64,000 nucleotides of DNA from Miscanthus floridulus. Its lineage: Eukaryota; Streptophyta; Magnoliopsida; Poales; Poaceae. This document shows, piece after piece, positions 1 through 11,790 of this stretch. A program made the position numbers and the translations under genes. The notes below the pieces were generated by a model, which had not been told where the DNA came from, did not search any database, and saw only the letters and a list, made by a program, of their open reading frames with translations. The stretch covers positions 86,753,560 through 86,817,559 of the forward strand of contig NC_089598.1 in assembly GCF_019320115.1 (NCBI RefSeq), in the 5' to 3' direction. Numbering within the stretch: position 1 is the first letter of the stretch; each line of letters opens with the position of its first letter.

Positions 1-900
1 CGCCAAATATACCGGAGAGACAAATCCTAGTATATGGCTCGAAGACTTTCGACTCGCCTGTCGAGCCGGAGGAGTGGATGATGACCACTTCATCATTCAA
101 TACTCCCCCATCTACGTGGGGAACATGTTCGAGTGTGGCTCAAATTTCTCCCGCCTGATAGCATCCACGACTGGGTGGACCTCAAGAAGATCTTCGTCGA
201 GAACTTCTAGGGGACGTATGTCTACCCTGGGAATTCTTGGGACCACAAGATCTACCAACAGGAGCCCAACGAGTCCCTACGGGACTACATCCATAGGTTC
301 TCAAAATGATGCAACTCCCTTCTTGATGTCGTCGACGCGAACGTCATCAGCGCATTCCTCTCTAGGACAACTTGCGAGTCCTAGATCCACAAGCTTGGCT
401 GCCTAAAGCCTCGTACCACCCACGACCTGCTCGACGTCGCCACGAACCACACCTCTGACAAGGAGGCAGTCGGAGCGGTCTTCAATGGAGGTTGGGACAA
501 GGGCAAGGCCAAGCGCGTGGACCAAGACAAGGGCCCCTCCACGTAGAGGGGCAAAAAGAACAAGAAGGATCAACGCCGACTGGCCAACTCCGCGTTGGTC
601 GCCGTGGGCGATCGCGTGGGCAAGCAGCCCCAGCAGGGCCAGCCTGACCACTTCGAGAAGCTCATGGATAGCCCATGCACCAACGACGCTTACTCCGTCA
701 AGCACCTCTACAAGGACTGCGAGCTCCTCAAGCGCTTCCTGTGACAGGCCGGCGGGCCGAAAGAAGGAAAGGGCAAGGAGGCAGCAGCCAAGAAAGGAGG
801 CACGGCAGGCAAGGATGGGGGTGGCTTTCCCAACCCCGAGGAATGCATCATGATCTTCAGGGGATCTGATGCCATCTACTCCAAGCACCAGCACAAAGTG
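1..900 (+). pseudogene. Gypsy gag, C-terminal part, broken
   Basis: The translation resembles plant gypsy Gag capsid (Retrotrans_gag): WLEDFRLACRAGGVDDDHFIIQ runs from the first line, followed in shifting frames by pieces of the segment containing WVDLK, SLRDYI and CNSLPDVVDA. The 5' end is cut by the window edge. Frame changes occur near 130-200 and again near 400. The distal part is basic and rich in Lys/Gly and matches 52105-52450 of the second copy. No CCHC knuckle is visible in this part. In an intact element Gag would form the virus-like particle that packages the RNA. Identification is firm from context; exact frame boundaries are not. Confidence 0.8.
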
Positions 901-904
901 CGCT

Positions 905-1640
905 ACAGAGAGGCATGCGTTGCCGAAACGGTCGTCCCCCTCCTTCCTTCGCTGGTCAGAATCTCCGATCACTTTTGATCAGAGGGGCCATCCTTCCCAC
1001 ATCGCCAAACCAGGTCACTACCCACTCGTCGTTGACCCCATCGTCCGCAAGAAGCGCCTCACCAAGGTGATGATGGACAGAGGCAGCGGCCTCAACATCC
1101 TCTACATCGACACCCTCGATGCCATGCACATCCCCTGGTCGAAGCTCCGCCTAGTGAGCTCTCCCTTCCACGGCGTGATCTCGGGAGCGCAGGCATACCC
1201 ACTTGGGCAGATCGATCTGCCAGTCACATTTGGCGACCGAGACAACTTCCGCTCAGAGGTGATTACCTTCGAGGTGGTGGACTTCTCGGGGTCTTAGCAC
1301 GCCATCTTGGGGCGGCCAGGCTACGCCAAGTTCATGGTAGTCCCCAACTACACCTACCTGAAGTTGAAGATGCCAGGACCGAATGGCGTCATCACTGTGG
1401 GTAGCACCTTTTCGCACACCTACACGTGCGACTGCGAGCATTATGAGCTCGCCACTGCCATCATCAACTCGTTCGAGCTCCCACGGCTCGGGGAGTTGTC
1501 GACCCCAGCAGTCCCAGACTGCAACAAGCCAACCTCCTCGACTGCCTTCTGCCCACTCGAGGAGACTAAAGCTGTGGGGATCGACCCCACCGACCCAACC
1601 AAGATGGTGCGGATCGGGACCCAACTCCTGGCCAAATAGG
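905..1640 (+). pseudogene. Gypsy aspartic protease region, broken
   Basis: One frame from about 930 to 1639 encodes the Tat-type protease: KKRLTKVMMDRGSGLNILYI holds the active-site region. The second copy in this window has Asp-Gly-Gly-Ser at the same place, whereas here it reads Asp-Arg-Gly-Ser. It continues through YPLGQIDLPVTFG and HAILGRPGYAKF. A TAG stop interrupts it near 1295 and another lies at about 1637, before the RT. The enzyme would cleave Gag-Pol. The altered active-site loop and the stops make this copy inactive. Confidence 0.85.
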
Positions 1641-3010
1641 AATGTGAGCTCGCCGACTTTCTATGCACCAACCGCGACGTCTTCGCATGGAAACCTTCTG
1701 ACATGCCAGGCATACCACGGGAGGTCACCGAGCACACATTACGCCTCGTCCCAGGCTCTAAACCCGCCAAGCAATGCCTGTATCGCTTCAATGATGAGAG
1801 GCATAGGGCCATAGGCGAGGACGTCGCCAAACTCCTGGCAGCCGGATTCATCAAAGAGGTATACCACTCCGACTGGCTCACCAATCCCATTCTTGTTAAA
1901 AAGAAGACTGGGAAATGGAGAATGTGCGTTGATTATACTAGCCTCAACAAGGCATGTCCAAAGGACCATTTTCCTTTACCACGCATAGACCAGATAGTTG
2001 ACTCCACCTCAGGATGCGAAATCCACTCCTTTCTGGATGCCTACTCAGGCTATCACCAGATCGCGATGAAAGAGTCCGACCAGCTCGCGACTTCGTTCAT
2101 CACTCCGAATGGTTCGTATTGTTACGTAACCATGCCTTTCGGCCTAAAGAACGCTGGCGCCACCTACCAAAGGTGCATGCAACAATGCTTCGCCGATCAA
2201 ATCGACCCGCTCGACCAGCCTGACTAAGTCGAGCGGTAAAAACCAACAATCGCCGTCTATGTTGATGACATAGTGGTCAAAACGGCTCAAGCTTGTGGCC
2301 TGATCGCAAACTTGGCCGCAACGTTCGTGAACCTTCGAAGGTTCAACATCAAATTGAATCCCGAAAAATGTGTTTTTGGGGTTCCAAAGGGGAAGCTGCT
2401 TGGATACATCATGTCTGAACGCGGCATCGAAGCCAACCCCAAAAAATCATGGCCATCTTCAACATGGGCCCTATACGCAATGTCAAGGGCGTACATAGGC
2501 TCACCGGCTGTTTGGCCGCCCTGAGCCGATTCATCTCCTGGTTGGGCAAGCGGGGAATGCCTCTCTACAAGCTCCTAAAAAAGACGGACACCTTCGTCTA
2601 GACTGAGGAGGCACAACAGGCTTTGGAGAGCCTCAAAGCGTCCCTGACGTTGGCCCCAATCCTCATTGCTCCCGAATGGGGAGAACCCCTCCTCCTCTAT
2701 GTCGCGGCAAGCAACCATGTGGTGAGCGCCGCCCTAGTCGTCGAAAGGGAGGAGCCAGGACACCACCTTAAGGTCCAATGACCCATATACTTTGTCGTGG
2801 AGGTACTCACTGACCCCAAGGTTCGGTACCCCTAGGTGCAAAAACTCCTATACGCCGTGCTGATGGCGACTCGGAAGCTCCTGCACTACTCCACCGACCA
2901 CGAAGTCTCGATCGTCACTTCATACCCGCTCGGAGACATCATCCACAACCGCGACGCCGCAGGATGAATCTCCAAGTGGGCACTTGAGATAATGGGCCAT
3001 GACATTAGGT
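1640..3010 (+). pseudogene. Gypsy reverse transcriptase and RNase H, broken
   Basis: The RT begins with ECELADFL..RDVFAW and continues through WRMCVDYTSLNKACPKDHFP, FLDAYSGYHQI, MPFGLKNAGATYQR and the catalytic motif YVDDIV at about 2258-2275. Stops sit at 2224-2226 and about 2236, just before the catalytic motif. A one-base loss near 2445 shifts the frame in the segment that reads NPEKIMAISNMGP in the second copy. RNase H follows (LLLYVAASNHVVSAALV at about 2692), with in-frame stops near 2599, 2779 and 2833. Compared with the open 304-codon RT segment at 53504-54418, this copy is clearly non-functional. Confidence 0.92.
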
Positions 3011-3477
3011 ATATCCCATGTACCACTATTAAGTCTTAGGCTCTCGCGGATTTTGTCACCGAATGGACGGAGGTCCAGCTACTGACCCCAGACGTCACCC
3101 ATGAGTACTGGACGATGTACTTTGATGGGTCCATAATGGCACCTGACTCGGGGGATGGAGTGGTTCTGATCTCCCCGGATGGGAGTAGACTCCGCTACGC
3201 AATCCACCTCCACTTTTCGGCCTCCAACAATACTGCGGAATACGAGGCCCTCATCAACGGGCTGCACATCGCCATCGAGCTCAGCGCTACGTGGCTCTAC
3301 GTCCACGGTGAATCGGAGCTGGTCATCGACCAGGTCATGAAGGAGTCCTCTTGCAAAAGCTCCCTCATGGCAGCATACTACCAAGAGGTGCGCAAGCTCG
3401 AGGACATATTTCAGGGGATTGAGCTACACCATGTCCCCCGAAAGGACAACGATGCCGCCAATTTTCTCACAAAATAA
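3010..3477 (+). pseudogene. Second (archaeal-type) RNase H domain of a Tat element
   Basis: The open segment 3115-3477 reads MYFDGSIM..SGDGVVLISPDG, then NNTAEYEALINGL, then GESELVIDQV, ending in HHVPRKDNDAANFLTK before a TAA. The pattern of acidic residues (D in YFDGS, E in AEYEAL, D in LVIDQV, D in DNDAAN) fits an RNase HI fold of the aRNH type that Tat elements acquired in addition to the domain next to RT. A TAG just upstream, near 3040, separates it from RT. It is the best preserved domain of this copy and 120 codons are free of stops. In an active element it would help remove the RNA template during reverse transcription. Confidence 0.88.
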
Positions 3478-4870
3478 GCTGCCAGGCGGGTTCCATCTCC
3501 GGATGGGGTCTTCATCAATGACCTTCATGAACCATCTGCCCGCATCCTAGAGGGTCCGATCCAGACACACCCCGATGCCGACCCAGCGCTCGGGGGCTCC
3601 GACTCCAGTGCCTCCGTGACGACGTCGCCCGCCGATGTCGCCATGGTGGCACTCGATCAAGCCGACTGGCGAGCGCCGCTACTCGCCTACCTCCTCGAGG
3701 AGGTTCTCCCACCAGAGAGGACTGAAGCATGATGAATCGCTCGACACGCCAAGACATTCATCACAATCGGTAATGAACTCTACAAACGAAGTCCGTTGGG
3801 AGTACTCATGAAGTGTGTCCCTACCGACCAAGGGAAACAGATCCTCCTCGAGGTCCATGCTAGAATCTACGGACACCACATGGCCCCGAGGTCGCTGGTC
3901 GGAAAAGCCTTTCATTAAGGTTTTTACTGGCCCACCGCACTATGAGATGCAGAGGAGGTCGTCCGTAGGTGTGAGGGATGTCAGTTCTACGCTCGGCAAA
4001 CTCATTTGTCGGCACAGGAGCTGCAAACCATCCCCATCACCTGCCATTCGTGGTCTGGGGCCTCGACATGGTAGGACCCCTCAAAAAGGGCCCAGGCAGC
4101 TTCACTCACCTGCTCGTAGTGGTCGACAAATTCACCAAGTGGATCGAGGCCAAGCCTATCACCAACATCCGCTTGGAAGAGGCAGTCAAGTTCTTCCTCG
4201 ACATCATCTACTAGTTCGGCGTTCCTAACTGTATCATCACTGACCATGGAACTAACTTCACCGGGTGAAGTTCCTAGACTTCAGTGATAGATATGGCATC
4301 AGGATCGACTGGGCCTCGGTCAGTCATCCACGTACTAACGGTTAGGTCGAGCGTGCCAATGGCATGGTCCTCTAAGGACTTAAGCCAGTCATCTTCGACC
4401 GACTCAACAAGTACGTCAGACGATGGGTTGTAGAGGTCCCAGCGATCCTTTGGAGCCTGAGAACAACCCAACCGATCTATATGGTTCACACCCTTCTTCC
4501 TAGCCTACGGAGCTAAAGCAGTGCTGCCCTCCGACCTCGATCACGGCGCCCCAAGAGTGAAGGCCTTCGACCGTGACCGAGTCGGGGAGGCTCAGCAAGA
4601 CACAGTCGACCGCTTCGATTAGGCCTACGAGACGACCATCTCCACTTCGCTCGGTACCAGCAGACTCTCCACATTACCATGAGAGGAAAATCAGAGGAAG
4701 GATCCTCGAGGTCGGAGACCTCGTGCTTCAAAGGACCCAATCAACCAAGGAGAAATACAAACTCTCTCCGCCTTGGGAAGGACCCTATACGGTGACCAAA
4801 GTGATCCGACCGGGCACCTACCGACTAAAGGACGACAACGGTGACGTTCTCACCAACACTTGAAACATCG
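3478..4870 (+). pseudogene. Gypsy integrase, broken
   Basis: An HHCC zinc-finger region is visible around 3850-4010 (GHHMAPRSL.., later CEGCQFYARQTH). The catalytic core begins at about 4050 with WGLDMVGPLKKGPGSFTHLL and DKFTKWIEAKPI. After a TAG near 4212 it continues with FGVPNCIITDHGTNF and then SVSHPRTNG..VERANG. The C-terminal part (LVLQRTQSTKEKYKLSPPWE, about 4720-4780) precedes the terminal stop near 4861. Several stops and frame changes occur. In an intact element this enzyme inserts the cDNA into the genome. The second copy at 55640 retains only the zinc-finger part. Confidence 0.88.
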
Positions 4871-5560
4871 AACAGTTACGTCGTTTCTTCCCTTAAAATT
4901 TGGTCTTACCGCTTTCTTTCATTCAACGTTCGCTCCAACAAAGCACCCTGCCCCGAGCACTTTCGGCCCAGGTCGCTCGGGGGCTCCATAGGGGTGCGAT
5001 ACCACTTCAATTTTTTTACTAACACATGGTAAATACCTTTTTACCCGAACGAAAGGGTAGTCCGTTCCTTTAATTACCTTATGTAACTTTGCTTTAAACA
5101 TTCCGACCAATCACACCCCACCACGACCTATGGTTTCAAGCAGCTGAGCCTCACGGGCCATGCCCAGGTTCTCAAGATTGCAGCCTATGGTTCAAACGGG
5201 TAGGTGTGAAAAAGAAATAATAAGAAACAAAGCCATGCTAGGGTAAAAATAAGGAACGGATGGGACAAGCTTCCCCTTATGAAGTGATTCCATCACAAAA
5301 CGAAGTCCATGTATTCATGGATACAAAAATGTTTACACAGGGGACTCCCCCACGAACTTATCCCTTACATATATGACTGCTTTTTCTACTCTAAATACTA
5401 CTATGGCGGCCCGGCGGCATCGGCTACCGACTCGACCGGCAAAGATAAGGGCCGCTCGGTCTCCAATGGGACGACGTTCGGCTCAGTCGGAGGCGGGGCG
5501 ATGTTCGCTACCGACCCGGGCTCCACTCCATCTGCAGGCTGGGCGACATCCTCCTGGCAC
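4870..5560. other. Gypsy spacer between integrase and antisense ORF
   Basis: About 690 bp without a supported gene. It includes the GC-rich phrase TCGGGGGCTCC-like near 4977 that recurs before the LTR at 21968, and a short stretch (5200-5400) containing the presumed 3' end of the antisense transcript. I see no RNA gene or splice structure here. Confidence 0.5.
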
Positions 5561-8500
5561 GCGCCTTCAGCCGCGCTCGCACGTCAAGCCTCCATCACGC
5601 ATTGTGCAGAGACTTTCTCTGCCACCAACTGTGCGTATGGCAGCAAGCTCTCCCCGAGCGCTTGGATGGCGTCCGGGCTCTAGCCGTCGGCGTACCCACT
5701 ATAGATGGCGACGAAGTCCAGGTCTAGGTGGTGCGTCGCCACTGAAGTCAGCACCCTCGACATCCCATAGAACATCCTGTCGGAGATAAGTGCCCGAACC
5801 TTGTCTAGGACCTTCGCCAGTCGGATGGCGGACGTGCTGGTGCTCGGCGCCGACCCGAACACCTCTGAGACGACGGCCTGGGCGACATTGTGGACCTGGT
5901 CAAGCTCCCCCTCGAGAGCATGTCACTCTTCAAGGGACTTGGCCAACGCCTCCGTGCTTCGACCGATCATCGCCTTGGCTATCTCCAGGTCCTGCTCCAG
6001 AGAACCAACCCTTCTGCCCAGCTCTGGAAGAAGGATGACAAGCTCAGAAGCAAGCTAAAGGAAAAAACCAGGACATCAAAGGCGAAACAGGTACATACCA
6101 AGGCGGGTGTTCTCAGGGATGGAGAGTCCCTCCTCCTACCAAGTCACCTACTCGCGCAGCCGAGCGTTCGACTCCTCTGTCCCCAGCACCTGCCCTCGGA
6201 GCGCGAGCACTTCTTCGTCGACCCTCGACCGAGCCTTCCGCTCTGACTCTAGGGAACTCTGGAGCACCACCTTGGTCTCCACCAAGGACTTCTAGAGTGC
6301 CGCCTTGGTCTTCGCCTGGCGGACCTTCGCCGCCTTAAGTCCTCGCTCAACAGCGGTTGCCCGCTCCACCGCGAGCAGTTCCGCCGCCCACACCTCCACC
6401 GCCTCGGCCATCTGGTCTTGAGACTCATGGCGAGCAGACTCTAGCTGGCGCTCAAGCTCAGTGACCTACCATGATGCCACGGCCTCCTGCTCCATGCGAG
6501 CGTGCTCCTCCTGGAGAAAATGGGACTTATGGCTCGACAACTCCTCCAAGTCCTGCAAAGCAAGAAGCCAACGCGCTGAAGCAACCAGCGAGAGACCAAG
6601 GAGTCAAGGATGAACGTAGAAAACTTACCTCTATGACGTGGGGTAGGTTGACCATAACCGCCTGGTGGATGGACTTGACCCGCTCTAGGGCCTCCTCTAG
6701 CCTTGCCCTGGTTTGGGCGAGATCAGACTCCATCATGAGTCCTCTCCCCCCAAGTACATCCTAGAGCTGCACCTCCTCCTCATCCCGAAGGATGAACCAC
6801 GTCTTCCTCGGGTCACCACGGCAGGGCCACACTAGGTCGGTTGTCGCCCCCAACCCACTGGAAGGTCCAGCCGATGACCGGACCACCGCCAGCTCCTGCG
6901 ATAGCGGGATGGCCGGTGGCTCCACCCTGGTGCCTGCCTCGTCGAGGCAGGGGATCTCCACCTCCTCGACCTCACGGCCCACCAGCGGTTGCTCCGCCTC
7001 CGGTCTAGCCACGTCTCCTCCTGACCCCGACAGCTTCGACTAGGAGGGCGAGCCGTGCGTCCCTCTACCAGGCGAGGCAGGGAGTCCGGTCTCCCTCCTC
7101 TCTTCCACCACAGCCGGTGTGGGAGGGATCACGAGGGTCACCTCCGACTCGGCCTCCACCGTTGCCACCGGGATCGCCACCATCACCTCCGCCACCACTG
7201 CCGCCGAGCCCACGACAGGGCAGGAGGGTGCAACCCCCTAAGGGGAAGGTCACACCACCGCCACCCTGCTCTCCCTGCCACTTGTTGTGACCCGCTGCAG
7301 GCTGGGCCACCACTCCTCCCGCACGGGAGGTGGGGCAATGCTCAATCCCGTCAGTATCTGGCCACTGTCGAAAAAGTATAGGTCAGTCACACTCCAAAAA
7401 CTCAACTATGAGATCGAAAAGAAACAAAGAAAGCATACTGGGACGCAAGTGGCAGGGCTCTGAAGCCCCGACCCACTGGCAACGGGCCGCCGGACGAGGG
7501 CCGCTCACAGGTCATGAGCCATGCCCCCTCACTTCGACCGGGGGGGGGGGGGAGTCGACCCGACCGGCTCCCGATCAACCCGTGAGTCGCCACGACCACC
7601 TGCTCGAGGCGCGCCGACCGGAGCTGCTAGTGGGGCGTCCCCCCATTGTGGGTCATGCACCGGCGCTGGCCCCGATGAGGCGAGGGTGCAAGATCGCTCC
7701 TCCGACCGCCTGGCCTACCCCGCCACGCCCGGAACAGGTGGGGACATGGCCGGTGATGCCTCCGAAGGACACGACGACCATGTCCGCATCGCCCCCGGCT
7801 TGCCGATGGCGTCCGAGCTCATGGCGCGCTTCCTTGGCGTGAGAATGTCGCCGCACCTCTCTGCCTCCCACCCACCACCGGCGGACGCAGTCGTAGTCTC
7901 GCGACACTCCACTGAGGTCACGATGACCTCCCGGCCTCCCTGGTCCTCGAAGGAGATCACGTTGTCACCCATCTCCGTGGGTTCCTCCGACTCGAGCTCC
8001 GCCTCTACGTCGCTTGTATTTTCACCAGCCCACACTTGCGGGGCGATCTCCTTCTCCTTCTGGTGCCGACGCCGAGCCTTCTTAGCTCTCTTCTTCTTCT
8101 TACCGTCTGCCACCTCCTTCAGGGCCACCTGCCGAGCCATGCCCTCCGGCCCCTTCGGAAGGTGCGGCCAGGATTTATAACTGGTGAGTCCCTACGAAAC
8201 GGACGACTTGAAGTCAAAATACAAGAGAGCAAGATCAAAAGGGACACGGAATAGGGAGAGGAGAATGTACCAGATTGGGTAGCTTCCCATCGTGGAGGGG
8301 TCCGAGCTTTCCTTCGAGGGTCTCTCGGGCCATCAGTTACAGCACCCGGTCGAGTCGGCTCCAGACTTCGTCCTTCGCCAACTCCACCGGCAACGCGCGG
8401 TCGGGGTCCGACGGGCCGGAGTACAGCCACATTGGTCGTGTCCTTTCTGCCAGTGGGGCAACTCGATGGTGGAAGAAGGTATGGAACACCCACAGCCCGT

Positions 8501-9131
8501 TGAGGCCGTGCTGCAATAGCTTTTGGAGCTTTGCCCCGAAGATCTCCAGCTTGTTTGGCTGGATGGAGGGGCCCCATGACTAGCTCTCCCACCTCTCTGG
8601 CCTCCTACCGGTGAACGACGGGAATGGCGCTTCCATCGGGTTCCTAATATAGAACCACTCCGCATGTCACCCCCGGTTGGAGTCACAGGGGGTGTACGCA
8701 GGGCAGGAGTCCGATGAACTCGGCTTCTTCTGCAGGGCGAAGCCACCAACCGGCGTGGTCCTGGCCGGCTTCCCCTCCGACAAGGCCCACCCGGTGAAGA
8801 TCCGTCGGAAGAAGTCCACGTGCGGCTCCATCCCGAGGAAGGCCTCGTAGACGGTGACGAAGCTGGCAATGTGCAATTCCCCAGTCGGATTGAGGTGCTA
8901 CAGCTCCAGGCCCCACTCATTGAGAAGCCCATGCAGGAACCAATGTGCGGGGTATCCTAGCATGTGCTCATGGAAGGCGAGGAAGGAGACGACCTCGCTG
9001 GCCCAAGGTCACAGAAAAGCCTCACCCGTGGTAGCCCTCCAGTGCGCCACCTCCTTCGGCGGAAGCAGCTCCTTCTTGGTGAAGGCGGCCAACACCGTCT
9101 CATCCATGTTCGATGGCCTCTAGCTCGACAT
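5560..9131 (-). pseudogene. Antisense accessory ORF of a Tat element (putative gypsy-type transposon protein)
   Basis: Reading the minus strand from an ATG at 9129-9131, one frame continues to about 8330 with only a few stops (for example at 9120-9122 and near 9020, 8900, 8690 and 8580). It encodes KELLPPKEVAHWR, HWFLHGLLNEWGLEL, HIASFVTVYEAFLGMEPHVD and WFYIRNP. This matches the plant family annotated as putative gypsy-type transposon protein (Transposase_28-like). Further down there is a Lys/Arg-rich segment (8140-8050), an acidic segment, a coiled-coil-like stretch (6736-6620) and a C-terminal block (DKVRALISDRMFYGMSRVLT, then LDFVAIYSGYADG) at 5862-5680. Antisense ORFs in this position are known in RIRE2-type elements; their function is not established. 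This copy is broken. Confidence 0.75.
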
Positions 9132-9427
9132 TGCGCTCCGGATTCACGAATGGATCTGTGAGTTTCTCCTCTCCCTCGCTCTACCCTTTTTCTTCTAGGA
9201 ACTATCGCGACACACGAACGCTCTTGGCAAGAAGGAAGAAGGAGGAGAGGCGGCAGTTGGCGAATAGGCGAAGGAAAATGACGAAAGCCCTCTCCCTTCC
9301 CCTATTTAAGGAGGAGGCATAGTAGTTGGGGAAAGGCAAAGGATTGGGGCGAAAACCCTCTCCCTTGCCCCATTCAATGCGGATGGGATGCGGTGGGACG
9401 TGTCCTGGCTGATGGGATGCGCCCTGC
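9132..9427 (-). promoter_or_regulatory. Possible promoter/leader of the antisense ORF
   Basis: On the minus strand a TATA-like sequence (CCTTAAATAGG) lies at about 9301-9311, roughly 170 bp upstream of the antisense ATG at 9131. The DNA between is pyrimidine/purine-biased, like plant leaders. The copia element inserted 296 bp upstream of that ATG. The promoter role is inferred from position only. Confidence 0.4.
9423..9427. repeat. Target-site duplication, left copy (CCTGC)
   Basis: The bases CCTGC immediately precede the TGAAAG terminus and are repeated exactly at 20690-20694 after the CTTTCA terminus. This marks the insertion point in the gypsy element. Confidence 0.93.
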
Positions 9428-11738
9428 TGAAAGTGCATCTAGCCCTTCAGTGGGTTTTGGATGATTGAATGACAACGTGATTAAAGGTCTAACCCGTTTG
9501 CTAAGTGTGGACAGGTAATAGGTTATCTCATAGGTACTTAATGAAAGCCAAAATGATGTGTTGTTGTATAAACAATCTAGTTCAAGCACAAGACAACAAT
9601 GCAAATGGAATTCATGCAAAGGTTTATTTGTTGTGGGATTTCTATATGCTATGAGAAAGCAAGCTCTTAAGTATTAATTAATGAGACATGAGGGATTGCA
9701 TATGGAATGGTCTCATATTTGAAGCTTGCTAAATTGAAATGAAAAAGACAACAATACAAATGAATGGATAATTCAACACAAGATGTTTCTTGATGGCTTG
9801 AGATGGTGAAGATAGCAAGGAAAGGCTTCGAGGTACTAAGCAAGGGTGAAGGGCAAGCGACGGCTTGGTGGCCGAAGAACCTAGCTAGGGTGAAGAAGAA
9901 AGTACTTGCATTAAGTTGAGGTACTAATCAAGCTACGATGGTCATATCGATGTGAAGGATCAAATCACTATTGGAGTGTTTGATAGAAGTGACTTGATAC
10001 ATTTGGGATTATTCAAATTTGATGAATGGAATCAAGTCACGTGCACAAGATGGCTATGCTCAAGTGAAAAAGATCAATATCAACATGTCGGCACCCTCAC
10101 TTGATGAAGATTGGAATACACGGCTTCGGTTCAAAAACAAGAGCAACTCAAAAGGTTTAAATCCGTTATACTTTTAAATTTGAGTAAATAGGCATGCCGT
10201 ACTATTAAGAGGGATGCATCATGTTGATAGATAATGTTTCATAAGTGCTCAAGCCAACCCATGTGAGATTTGAGTGTTTCAGAGACAAAAGAGCTAACTG
10301 ACTTGTTGCTGGTCTGGCCATACCACATACCGAACGTGTCCGGTATTTGCCCAGTAACTGTAAAAATGTTGTTCTCGGGTTGGTTCGTCGGGAGTTCCGA
10401 CGTAGGTCGGGAGTTCCGACGGTCGGAAGTTCCGGCAATGGTCGGGAGTTCCGACGACTCGTAATTTAAATAATTTGGAGAGTTCACTGTCCAGGTCATA
10501 CCGGACGTGTCCGGTATGGATGACCAGAGGCCAATGGCTAGTTTTTCAAAGCCTTGAAAGTCGAGAGTTCCGGCGGTCGGGAGTTCCGGCATACATCGGG
10601 AGTTCCGACACCTCACTAACTTTAACTCAGTTACATGGTTTTCAAATTTGCTGAGGATCGGGAGTTCCAATGTGAGTCGGGAGTTCCGGCGGTCAGGAGT
10701 TCCGGCATTCATCGGGAGTTCCGACGCCTCACAACTTCACTGTAACTTAGTTACCGTTGGGGCAGTGTAAGTCATACCGGACGTGTCCGGTATTGCAACG
10801 GCTATAAAATGGCTAGTTTTTCAAGGGGGCTATAAATACCCCCAAGCCTCCACCTTTGGAGGCTGCTGATTCTGCTAAGATAGACACGTTTTTGAGCCTG
10901 GCCAACTCTCCTAAACCCTCTCTTAGTGAGTGTGTGACCCAAATTGCAAAATCAATTTGTGGGTTAAGAGAGAATTCGAAAAAGAGAGCAAGCCACCACT
11001 TGAGCACTTGTGCATATTGTCAATCTTGTGATTCGCATTTGTTACTCTTGGACTCTTCGGTCCTAGACGGTTAGGCGTCGCCGGAGAGCACCCGAGAGAT
11101 TGTGGTGTGCCTCGGAAAGTTTGTAACGGTCAATTCCGCCGCCTCGGAATCAAATTAGTGGAAGGAGGAAAAGGAGTTGGAAAAGACTCTGGCTAGAGTG
11201 ACCTTCGTGGTACCCTCTAGGGCTGACCTTCGCTGGGTCGCCCGCAGCCCCCTCAACGGAGAGTAGGACTCGAACGAGTCCGAACTTCGGTAAAACAAAT
11301 ATCGTGTCTAAATTCGCATTTCATTTGATATTTGTGTTGCTCCAGCTATTCTGCAGGTTCTCTGTGTATATTGTCATCTCCATTAGGTGCCTGCAGTTTG
11401 GTTTGAAGATAGAAATCGAAAGGAGCAAGTTCGGGGCCGATCTGCAGAAATCGTGTATACCGGACACGTCCGGTATTCATACCGGACACGTCCGGTATTT
11501 CCTGCCTGCACTGAAAATATTTATTCTCTGTTCTAACTTGGTGTTGCAGGGTTGTAGCTTCTAGATATATTCTTTATACCTTGTTTACTCTGTGGCTAAC
11601 TTGTGAGGGGTGGTAGTACTCTTAATTTGGAGTTTCCATTTTGGAAACTCCCCTTTCTAATTGTTTCCGCATTTAAAGGTGTTAATTTTCAGAAACGCCT
11701 ATTCATCCCCCCTCTAGGCGGCATCCTAGGTCCTTTCA
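9428..11738 (+). repeat. 5' LTR of the copia element (2311 bp)
   Basis: It starts TGAAAGTGCATCTAGCCC and ends CCTAGGTCCTTTCA. It contains a cluster of GTCGGGAGTTCCGACG-type units (10385-10735), palindromic ataccggacgtgtccggtat units (about 10325, 10498 and 10774, plus two reverse-complement versions near 11456-11500), and TATA boxes at 10803 and 10831. It is closely similar to the 3' LTR but differs in the copy number of these short repeats. Confidence 0.95.
10774..10839 (+). promoter_or_regulatory. LTR core promoter: palindrome plus tandem TATA boxes
   Basis: A perfect copy of the 20-bp motif ends at 10793. It is followed after 9 bp by TATAAAA (10803-10809) and then TATAAATAC (10831-10839). 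The matching module in the 3' LTR has the motif ending at 19767, TATAAAA at 19777 and TATAAATA at 19805. The leader that follows is pyrimidine-rich. The downstream TATA is the more typical plant core promoter. The motif contains ACGTGTC, a bZIP/ABRE-type core, so it could be an activator site (inference). Confidence 0.65.
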
Positions 11739-11739
11739 A

Positions 11740-11757
11740 TTGGTATCAGAGCGAGGT
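11740..11757 (+). other. Primer-binding site of the copia element
   Basis: TGGTATCAGAGC begins at 11741, two bases after the 5' LTR. It is the common plant copia site complementary to the 3' end of initiator methionine tRNA, which primes minus-strand cDNA. Confidence 0.9.
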
Positions 11758-11790
11758 TCTCACCTAAAGCTTTACCACCGTGAGAAAGGG

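Noticed and set aside
10205..10712. Minus-strand frames rich in PELPTVGT / RNSR repeats (also 19141-19664)
   Set aside because: They are translations of the GTCGGGAGTTCCGAC repeat cluster in the LTRs, not proteins.
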